Shown one piece after another: positions 1 through 4,893 of a stretch of 8,815 nucleotides of DNA. The notes below the pieces were generated by a model. It had not been told where the DNA came from and searched no databases. It was given only the letters and a program-made list of their open reading frames with translations. The position numbers and the translations under genes were made by a program. This DNA comes from Candidatus Bathyarchaeota archaeon (GTDB taxonomy: Archaea; Thermoproteota; Bathyarchaeia; 40CM-2-53-6). The stretch spans positions 1 to 8,815 of the forward strand of contig VBBG01000054.1 in NCBI GenBank assembly GCA_005882905.1. Direction: 5' to 3'. How positions within the stretch are numbered: position 1 is the first letter of the stretch; every line of letters starts with the position of its first letter.

Positions 1-625
1 AGGGCGAAAACGACTATTCCAACGATGAAGATGTAGAATCCAGTCTCGAATCCCCAAGTGTACGTGGTTCCGAGGACTGTTCCATTTCCGATGGGTCCTG
101 ATGCGCATAGGGGAACAATAGGTAGTAGCTGGATGTCACGTAGGCTATACTGATGGTGTAAGCGATTGGTATTAAGATTGACACTACCAGTCCGGCTACC
201 AAGTATTTCCGGACGAGAGTGAGGCCTCCAGCAAGGGCGAGTAGTGCCGCGACCAGGGCTAGAATCAGCACTATGAGGCTTGAAATGATGAATGTCTGAG
301 AGATGCTTGCTGTTGATAGGGAATCGGGCCGGCCTAGTCTGCGGAGGGCCGCTGAACCTGGCGGACTCCAGAGCGTCCAGTGGGCAAAGAGCATCACGCT
401 GGACCCGACGAGCTCGTAGATTCCCTACCAGGGAAGAAAGACGCTGATGAGGGCTATTGCTGCACCGACAATCGCGAGGGAATTGACTCTCCAATACGCG
501 GTGCTCATGCTACCCACGGAAAGGAGGTCTGAGCTTTCACCTTGGCTGGCACTGTCATCTTCCTCGACGAACTTCCCTACCTTCAGTTCTGGTTTGGACC
601 TTGTCGCGGCCGAAGAATGTCTCAT
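1..625 (-). pseudogene. Multi-pass membrane protein, disrupted by an in-frame TAG and a frameshift; 3' end outside window
   Basis: Reading leftward from the ATG at 623-625, a hydrophilic N-terminus of about 40 residues leads into a membrane segment ending in FLPW, directly followed by TAG (425-427). The same frame stays open after this stop (GIYELVGSS...) and runs through at least two convincing membrane segments (rich in L, I, V, A, around 305-135). It then turns into a Ser/Glu-rich tail that stops at 14-16. In the frame with codons at positions divisible by three, the DNA from about 130 to the left edge encodes a better ending: a Gly/Thr-rich loop, then GFETGFYIFIVGIVVFA, still open at base 1. 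So one membrane protein seems cut by a nonsense codon and a frameshift. FLPW at the end of a first membrane helix is familiar from archaeal proteins of unknown function. An upstream ATG at 697 exists, but it would add a Pro-rich stretch encoded by homopolymers. The alternative is two separate short genes. Confidence 0.6.
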
Positions 626-636
626 GATAGCAGTGG

Positions 637-656
637 CCCCCCCGGGGGAGGGGGGG
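637..656. repeat. G/C homopolymer tract (C7 G5 A G7)
   Basis: Seven C (637-643), five G (644-648), one A and seven G (650-656) lie just upstream of the ATG at 625 on the minus strand. The C and G runs can pair as a short hairpin, and the G runs are prone to slippage and sequencing error. If translation began at 697 this tract would be coding (Pro-Pro-Ser-Pro-Gly-Gly); with the start at 625 it lies in the leader. Confidence 0.8.
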
Positions 657-676
657 TAGAAAGGTGAACTGTTCTG

Positions 677-683
677 ATTTAAG
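677..683 (-). promoter_or_regulatory. Possible TATA-like box for the left membrane-protein gene
   Basis: The minus strand reads CTTAAAT here, about 55 nt before the ATG at 625. This would place transcription start near 654 and give a leader of about 30 nt. The same kind of box at the same distance occurs before the genes starting at 3875 and 4894. Assigned by eye; the spacing is the main support, and it favours 625 over 697 as the start. Confidence 0.35.
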
Positions 684-836
684 CCGATTTCCAACATTTG
701 GTAGCGTTCTGAACCGGAAATGCAGGACTACGATGTCTCGAGAACGAGCAGGATCCGCAAGGAAAACGAGCAGCTATGGGGACAAATTCGTGGCACTCAT
801 ACCGAGTCTGCAAAGAGCGGCGTCGGCGTGAGACGG

Positions 837-862
837 CGGCCATTTATGGCCGGGTTTTCCCG
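837..862 (+). terminator. Two abutting hairpins followed by a T-rich tract
   Basis: CGGCCA-TTTA-TGGCCG (837-852) and CGGG-TTTT-CCCG (851-862) are perfect inverted repeats sharing two bases. A T-rich stretch follows at 877-887. This resembles a terminator for plus-strand transcription, yet no plus-strand gene is established upstream; on the minus strand, where the MFS gene ends at 906, the stretch is A-rich instead. Function is therefore open: end of a small plus-strand transcript, 3' structure of the MFS mRNA, or chance. Confidence 0.3.
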
Positions 863-905
863 TGCTTTGATCATCCTTTTATTTTCTTAGGGGTGCTGAA
901 GGGAT

Positions 906-2216
906 CTATTCCATTGACTCGGGAATTTCTTTAAGAGAGCGGACGGGCGACAGTAGAACCCAGAGAAAGGCGAGGCATCCTCCCAGAACAACAATGCCGA
1001 CAGCGCTCCGCACTCCGAAGAGCGTCGCGAGCAACCCGCCGGCGAGACCGCCGAGCGGTATGGTCCCCCAGACCAGGAATCGCATAGTCGCGTTCATCCG
1101 CCCCTGAAGACGGATGGGGACGATTGCTTGTCTTAGGCTGACCTGGTTGATGTTGTAGACGACTACTCCGACGAAACTCACGAACTGGCCCGCCATAATG
1201 GTGAGAAGGTACCAGTTGACGTCTAAGCCGAACAGAGCGAATAACGGGGAAGCTGTAAGGGACCCTGATAGGTAGTAGGGAATAGCGCCGAGTCCTCCTA
1301 TGATCATGCTTCCAATTATGGACAGTCCCACCCCTATCCTTCGCGCTATTCTAGTTGCGAGGGCAACTCCAACAAGAGCGCCGACACTGCCAACGCTGAA
1401 AATGAGTCCTTCGATCAAGGCTATATTGGGTAGCGAGATTCCGACGGATACCAGGAAGAACGGTAGTATCGTGCCGAGGCCGGTGCTGAAGAAGTTGGAT
1501 GTCCCCGTAGAGCCTGCTATCATCCGGAGCCTCTTGTCACCCAGTACAACCCCCAAGCCTTCGCGTATATCCGCGAGAACAGAATGCTTCGAGATCTTGT
1601 GATCAATGAATTCGTCATGTTTGATCCGGCCGAGAGTGATGGCTGACGCGAAGAATGAGCAGGCGTCAATTGCTATCGCAATCGGTGCCGTGAGTATTCC
1701 AATAACTATCCCGGCAATTGTGGGTCCAGCAACTTGGGCTGTTGAGGCACTTGCTTGGAGCTTGGTATTCCCTTCGACCAGTTGTTCCCTCCTTACGAGG
1801 GATGGGAGGAAGGACTGGTAGGTAACATCGAAGAAGACTTGTAGGAATCCGACAAAGAAGCTGATCGCGTAGAGGAAGAGAATTCCGAGCCGGGTGATCC
1901 ATCCGAGGACTGCCGCTATCGGAATCAGCGCCAGCATTGAGCCTCGGAGAATGTTGGACGTGACCATGATCCGCTGCTTCCTGTGCCGGTCGACCCAGAC
2001 GCCGACGAACAGCCCGAAAAGGAGCCATGGAATCGTCCCCACAAAAATGAGAAACCCCTGCTCGGTCGGATTCGAATGGAGTATGATGAAGGCGGTTAAG
2101 GGTAGAGCGAGCCCGGTAAACTGACTGCCGAATTGTGAGATGGTGTCAGAGGTCCAAAGCTTCAGGAAGTTGTGATTCCGCCAGAGCGTCTCCTTCTGGA
2201 CGGTCGCTGTCTCCAT
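906..2216 (-). CDS. MFS transporter, drug/enterobactin-exporter (MFS_3)-like
   Basis: A 436-residue integral membrane protein with about 12 hydrophobic segments, the usual length for a major facilitator exporter. After a short cytoplasmic start comes LWRNHNFLKLW, typical of the MFS_3 (EntS-like, macrolide-efflux-like) group. The loop between helices 2 and 3 carries the MFS motif A in the form GLFVGVWVDRHRKQR (residues 68-82), with the conserved Asp (76) and basic cluster. Family knowledge predicts proton-driven efflux of a small hydrophobic compound or siderophore; the substrate cannot be told. A GTG at 2282 would add 22 residues with no family counterpart. ATG 2216 is preferred because it gives the normal N-terminus and a TATA-like sequence lies about 26 nt upstream, suggesting a leaderless mRNA. 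It stands alone, on the same strand as the intein-bearing gene upstream. Confidence 0.9.
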   Translation of the reverse strand: METATVQKETLWRNHNFLKLWTSDTISQFGSQFTGLALPLTAFIILHSNPTEQGFLIFVGTIPWLLFGLFVGVWVDRHRKQRIMVTSNILRGSMLALIPIAAVLGWITRLGILFLYAISFFVGFLQVFFDVTYQSFLPSLVRREQLVEGNTKLQASASTAQVAGPTIAGIVIGILTAPIAIAIDACSFFASAITLGRIKHDEFIDHKISKHSVLADIREGLGVVLGDKRLRMIAGSTGTSNFFSTGLGTILPFFLVSVGISLPNIALIEGLIFSVGSVGALVGVALATRIARRIGVGLSIIGSMIIGGLGAIPYYLSGSLTASPLFALFGLDVNWYLLTIMAGQFVSFVGVVVYNINQVSLRQAIVPIRLQGRMNATMRFLVWGTIPLGGLAGGLLATLFGVRSAVGIVVLGGCLAFLWVLLSPVRSLKEIPESME

Positions 2217-2238
2217 GGTGGCTAGGAATCGGCTGTGA

Positions 2239-2247
2239 CAAATAAGG
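2239..2247 (-). promoter_or_regulatory. Possible TATA-like box for the MFS gene (leaderless)
   Basis: The minus strand reads CTTATTTG centred near 2243, about 26-27 nt before the ATG at 2216. That is the archaeal TATA-to-start-site distance, so transcription would begin at or next to the A of the ATG. The match to a strong box is modest. Confidence 0.3.
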
Positions 2248-2318
2248 GTCGCGCACTCGAGGTAGTCACATTGGACAGTCACATGTAGTGTTGAGACGAA
2301 TTAGCATCTGAGATCTTA

Positions 2319-2331
2319 GAAGAAGAAAGGG
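2319..2331 (-). terminator. Pyrimidine/T-rich tract after the intein-bearing gene
   Basis: About 17 nt past the TAG at 2348 the minus strand reads CCCTTTCTTCTTC. Archaeal RNA polymerase often terminates in T-rich stretches without a hairpin, so this is a plausible but weak terminator. Confidence 0.25.
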
Positions 2332-2347
2332 TTCTGAGAGATGGCTA

Positions 2348-3721
2348 CTAGTTAGATTGCGATGCGTTGTAGACGAGGATTACTGGTTTCCCTTCGAACT
2401 TGTAAGCAGGATCAATCCACGCCTTATGCCGTCCGTATCTCTTCAGGGTCGAAGCAGTGTGAGTCTTGTCACCATCAAGTCTGTATCCTGTCCATGTCCC
2501 ATCCTGGCTTGAGAATTCCGGCGGAAGATCCGCACAGTTGTGAACTATGAAGGATAGAAGGTAAGTGTTTGATGGTGTCTCCATGTTACAGACTTTGCCC
2601 GAGAACTTTTCCCTCTGTATCTCCTTGATTCTGATCCAGTATCCTTTGCTTGTCCTCACGACGTGACTTGCTTTGTTGGAGTATTTGCTCCCTTCAAGAT
2701 GGAATCGCACTTCGTATGAGGGTTTCGCGTTCACCCTTCGTCCTTCGATGATACTTCTCTGTTCTCTATCGTCTTTGTAGATCGCGGGCATAACTCCAAG
2801 CCGGGAGCCCATGAGCAACGCTTGGTAGGCGGCTGTCCTAGATGACGTGTGCAGTCTCCAAGTGTTTCCTCGTCTGAAACCATCGCCCTGCATCCAGCCT
2901 TCGAGGAAAGGCCGTGGGTCCCGCTGTTCTAGAATCCACGACGGGATCTTCTTGTTGAAGGCCCTGCTTCCGAACTGTTTTCTCATGAAATCTGCTAACG
3001 CTTCCTTCGAGAAGCGGACTGAAAATCCGTATCGATGACGGTTTATTGTTGCACGGACATTCCAGTGTTTCTCTACCATCTGGCAGATTTGCTCAGCTAG
3101 TTCTCGCTCGTCATGGCCGAGTGAAAAGCAGACCTGATGCCCCGTCGGGTACCCTTCTGCCATATACAAGCCGAGAAGGTAGAGCAGCTCAGGATCAGCT
3201 TCTCGCTCCCCTTTGAAGAGGGGGAAGAAAACCCAGTCGTCCTTTGTCAGTTCACCAGCAGGCTTCCATTCTTTCTTGAGCGACGGCCTAGTTTGAGGCT
3301 CGTACCATTTCGATTTCTGCGGGGCGGAGCCACAGAACAAAACCGGGTGTTCAGGCGTCAGCCTAGTTTCGGGAAGAAGGAATGGCTTGACGACAACAAG
3401 TTCTCCAGCATAATCTCTCTCGAAATATCTTGTAGGGACCTCATAGTTTCCGTTGGACGATACTACCGAATCGAGCTGCTCGCCCATCGTTTCTAGTCCA
3501 GGGTTAGCGAACACTGGGTCTCCCTTCGGCACGCACCAGTAGGTGTAGCCCTTGTCCTTGTATTTCTCGTAGATGTCTTTGAAGCTGCCGTAGTCTTTTG
3601 TTGTGATCCAGCGGTAGTAGTGGTACTTGTAGCGGACCCGGATCTTGTAGCGGCTACTCTGAAGTCTCTTTGACCGTTTTCTTCTTCTCTTTCTTTGCTC
3701 CGTTTGGGTTTGTTGACTCAT
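2348..3721 (-). CDS. Small basic protein of unknown function, interrupted by an intein (precursor 457 aa, spliced host 124 aa)
   Basis: The precursor has three parts: an N-extein (residues 1-62), an intein (63-395) and a C-extein (396-457). Joining the exteins gives a 124-residue protein with a strongly basic N-terminus (residues 9-20 are almost all Arg/Lys), then a Tyr/Lys-rich stretch (KIRVRYKYHYYRW), and a C-terminal part ending in KPVILVYN. The splice junction is Trp62/Cys396, so one Cys remains in the mature protein. I do not recognise the host family; the basic tail suggests nucleic-acid contact, but that is inference. Start choice is well supported: GGTGA lies on the minus strand at 3728-3732, six bases before the ATG at 3719-3721. 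The gene overlaps the 73-codon gene upstream by 68 bases in another frame, suggesting one transcript. A host this small for a full intein is unusual. Confidence 0.85.
   Translation of the reverse strand: MSQQTQTEQRKRRRKRSKRLQSSRYKIRVRYKYHYYRWITTKDYGSFKDIYEKYKDKGYTYWCVPKGDPVFANPGLETMGEQLDSVVSSNGNYEVPTRYFERDYAGELVVVKPFLLPETRLTPEHPVLFCGSAPQKSKWYEPQTRPSLKKEWKPAGELTKDDWVFFPLFKGEREADPELLYLLGLYMAEGYPTGHQVCFSLGHDERELAEQICQMVEKHWNVRATINRHRYGFSVRFSKEALADFMRKQFGSRAFNKKIPSWILEQRDPRPFLEGWMQGDGFRRGNTWRLHTSSRTAAYQALLMGSRLGVMPAIYKDDREQRSIIEGRRVNAKPSYEVRFHLEGSKYSNKASHVVRTSKGYWIRIKEIQREKFSGKVCNMETPSNTYLLSFIVHNCADLPPEFSSQDGTWTGYRLDGDKTHTASTLKRYGRHKAWIDPAYKFEGKPVILVYNASQSN
2537..3535 (-). mobile_element. Intein with LAGLIDADG homing endonuclease domain (333 aa)
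   Basis: The self-splicing blocks are recognisable in precursor numbering. Block A begins at Cys63 (CVPKGDPVF). Block B is TPEHPV (122-127), with the conserved Thr and His. Block F/G is GKVCNMETPSNTYLLSFIVHN ending at His394-Asn395, followed by Cys396 as the +1 nucleophile. Cys1, penultimate His, terminal Asn and Cys+1 are all present, so splicing should work. Between blocks B and F are two endonuclease helices, LLYLLGLYMAEGY (179-191) and FLEGWMQGDGF (272-282), keeping the acidic residues Glu189 and Asp280 expected to bind metal. This makes it a complete, potentially mobile bifunctional intein, not a mini-intein. Boundaries follow from codon positions: Cys63 is TGC (3533-3535) and Asn395 is AAC (2537-2539). 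Activity of the endonuclease is inferred. Confidence 0.92.
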
Positions 3722-3875
3722 GCGGATTCACCAGCTGCTTCTCCCACTCGTGAGCGAGGCGGATGAACACGTCCTTGGTGGTACACTTCAACCGCTTGCT
3801 GTGGTAAGCCACGAACCTGAGAAAGCTGTCAATATCGATGTCATCCTCGAAGTCGACGGTCAATATGTACCTCAT
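3654..3875 (-). CDS. Small protein of unknown function, paired with the intein-bearing gene
   Basis: A 73-residue protein. The first half is acidic (TVDFEDDIDIDSF) and reads as a strand-helix fold; the middle (FVAYHSKRLKCTTKDVFIRLAHEWEKQL) looks helical and amphipathic; the last 20 residues are Lys/Glu-rich and probably disordered. That tail is encoded in the DNA shared, in another frame, with the start of the intein-bearing gene (68-base overlap). I do not recognise the family. The overlap, the common strand and a CTTAAT box about 58 nt upstream of the ATG suggest it is the first gene of a two-gene unit, possibly of plasmid or viral origin. The balanced composition of the non-overlapping part argues for a real gene, but no ribosome-binding site is clear. 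Confidence 0.6.
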   Translation of the reverse strand: MRYILTVDFEDDIDIDSFLRFVAYHSKRLKCTTKDVFIRLAHEWEKQLVNPHESTNPNGAKKEKKKTVKETSE

Positions 3876-3924
3876 AACAGACCCTGGCCGACTCTCCGTC
3901 TCGCCAGAATGGCCAAACGCCTCG

Positions 3925-4048
3925 ATGAAGATTAAGCGAATCGAAACCGTGGAGGTGAGTCCACAGTACTATCACGTTACCCGTCTGTGGCCTGGAAAAA
4001 AGGCGTCCATATGCTCACAAGCTGAACCGTGTCCTTGACAGGCTATAA
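3925..4048 (+). pseudogene. Possible small-gene remnant with a frameshift at an A6 run
   Basis: From ATG 3925 the frame reads MKIKRIETVEVSPQYYHVT, then RLWPGKK. At the six-A run (3996-4001) the protein-like reading moves to the next frame and continues RRPYAHKLNRVLDRL to TAA at 4046-4048. Without the shift, the original frame gives an unconvincing Cys/Pro tail and stops at 4036-4038. The two pieces joined look like a small basic protein, and adding or losing one A would connect them. I do not recognise a family and see no clear ribosome-binding site before the ATG. It could be a chance reading, a truncated remnant, or a sequencing error in a homopolymer. Confidence 0.3.
3930..3937 (-). promoter_or_regulatory. 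Possible TATA-like box for the two-gene intein unit
   Basis: The minus strand reads GCTTAATC, about 58 nt before the ATG at 3875. Spacing matches the boxes before the genes at 625 and 4894. It overlaps the possible gene remnant on the other strand. Confidence 0.3.
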
Positions 4049-4161
4049 TCCCACCGGCCAATTGTAGCAAGCCGTTGAATCATGAAATCGTAAAATAGCA
4101 GTGCCCAGGAAACATTTGGCGTTAGTGAGCAGGGTTCCCCAGAAAATCCAAGGCTCGCTTG

Positions 4162-4740
4162 ATGGTCCGACTCGACGATGACGTGAGAGAACGCCTTGAA
4201 AGTTTATCGAGAAAGGAAGATCTCTCCCTCAACCATGTAATGAACAGTGGCCTACGCGAATATGCAGAGTGGGGCGCTGTCTACCAAAACGCCGGACTAG
4301 CGGTTACAGGAAAGAGACTTCTCCGAGAACTCTTTGACAACTTGCCCGAAGAAAAAGCGAGAGAGCTCGGAAGAAGGAACGGGAGAGAAGAGGCGCCACA
4401 TATGGTCATCTCCTGGTTTGGAAATTTCAACCTCGAAAATGTCCTTCGAGTCTTCGGAAGCATCCTTGCCAGATACAGCGGCACATTCGTCTTCGAACAT
4501 TCACAGGAGGGCCGGGTCCACACAGTTGTCGTGAGACACGAAATGGGTAGCCACGCATCAGCCTACTACGCAGAATACGCCAGGGCGATATGCGAACTTC
4601 TCAACATGCCATCCTCGGTGACCGAGACGGAAGATCAGGTTCTCATCAAAGCTGAAGAGCCAGTCGCCGGCCTTGCGGAGACCGCCCAAGGCCTTCCAGG
4701 CGCTTTCATAGAAGAACAGCGCAAACAACCCAGGTCTTAG
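4162..4740 (+). CDS. Ribbon-helix-helix DNA-binding protein with C-terminal sensor-like domain
   Basis: A 192-residue protein. Residues 1-37 form a ribbon-helix-helix motif: a short strand (VRLD), helix one (DDVRERLESLSRKE), a turn, and helix two (SLNHVMNSGLREYAEW). A linker (about 38-75) leads to an alpha/beta domain (about 75-170) with HMVISWFGNFNLENVLRVF, then RYSGTFVFEH, then a conserved-looking HTVVVRHEMG followed by a helix. This layout matches a family of uncharacterised RHH proteins I remember from Thaumarchaeota-related archaea; the C-terminal domain resembles ligand-binding or dimerisation modules, but no ligand is known. A TTG directly precedes the ATG in frame, and ATG 4162 is preferred. 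AAGG lies about 8 nt upstream. It sits 153 bp before the glutamate-synthase-like operon on the same strand, so local regulation is possible but unproven. Confidence 0.82.
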   Translation: MVRLDDDVRERLESLSRKEDLSLNHVMNSGLREYAEWGAVYQNAGLAVTGKRLLRELFDNLPEEKARELGRRNGREEAPHMVISWFGNFNLENVLRVFGSILARYSGTFVFEHSQEGRVHTVVVRHEMGSHASAYYAEYARAICELLNMPSSVTETEDQVLIKAEEPVAGLAETAQGLPGAFIEEQRKQPRS

Positions 4741-4831
4741 ACACACACGCCCATTCCTCTTGGAACTCGACACGTCCAGTAACTCCGCGGTACATTGTGA
4801 TTGGATATGTGTCCAGTTGCAAGAAGATACA

Positions 4832-4840
4832 CCTTAAATT
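4832..4840 (+). promoter_or_regulatory. Possible TATA-like box for the glutamate-synthase-like operon
   Basis: CCTTAAATT lies about 57 nt before the GTG at 4894, predicting transcription start near 4863 and a leader of about 30 nt. This would make the operon independent of the RHH gene. Sequence and spacing agree with the boxes at 677-683 and 3930-3937. Confidence 0.4.
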
Positions 4841-4893
4841 CGGTGGTTCCCATGCCCTCAAACTGAGAGTTCGTACAGGCGAGGAATGGAGGG

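Larger units (their letters stand above)
626..905. other. Intergenic region between two minus-strand genes
   Basis: No gene can be called with confidence in these 280 bases. They hold the homopolymer tract (637-656), a TATA-like box (677-683), two abutting hairpins (837-862) and a T-rich stretch (about 877-887). One 56-codon plus-strand reading frame (ATG 720 to TAG 888-890) encodes a charged N-terminal half and a hydrophobic C-terminus ending in ALIILLFS. It has no clear ribosome-binding site, and I do not recognise it. Confidence 0.6.

Noticed and set aside
425..697. Reading the 90-codon frame from ATG 697 as a complete small protein
   Set aside because: The same frame continues through the TAG into further membrane segments, and residues 1-24 are encoded largely by the homopolymer tract, so a broken longer gene starting at 625 explains it better.
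720..890. A 56-codon plus-strand reading frame with a charged first half and hydrophobic end
   Set aside because: No ribosome-binding site, no recognisable family, and its 3' end lies in the hairpin and T-rich region; kept only as a note in the intergenic entry.
1300..2028. Long overlapping frames on both strands within the MFS gene
   Set aside because: They lie inside a gene with clear transporter features and have unnatural composition; shadows of that gene.
2217..2282. GTG at 2282 as start of the MFS transporter
   Set aside because: It adds 22 residues with several Cys and no family counterpart; ATG 2216 gives the normal N-terminus and has a TATA-like box at leaderless distance.
2537..3535. 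A free-standing homing endonuclease gene or group I intron instead of an intein
   Set aside because: The endonuclease is in frame with both flanking parts, and protein-splicing blocks A, B, F and G with Cys1, His-Asn and Cys+1 are present.
3961..3990. Inverted repeat CCACAG / CTGTGG as an operator or attachment site
   Set aside because: Only six pairs with an 18-base gap and no extension; expected often by chance.
4281..4523. Minus-strand frames opposite the RHH gene
   Set aside because: The plus strand encodes a coherent RHH and alpha/beta protein; the opposite frames show no motif.
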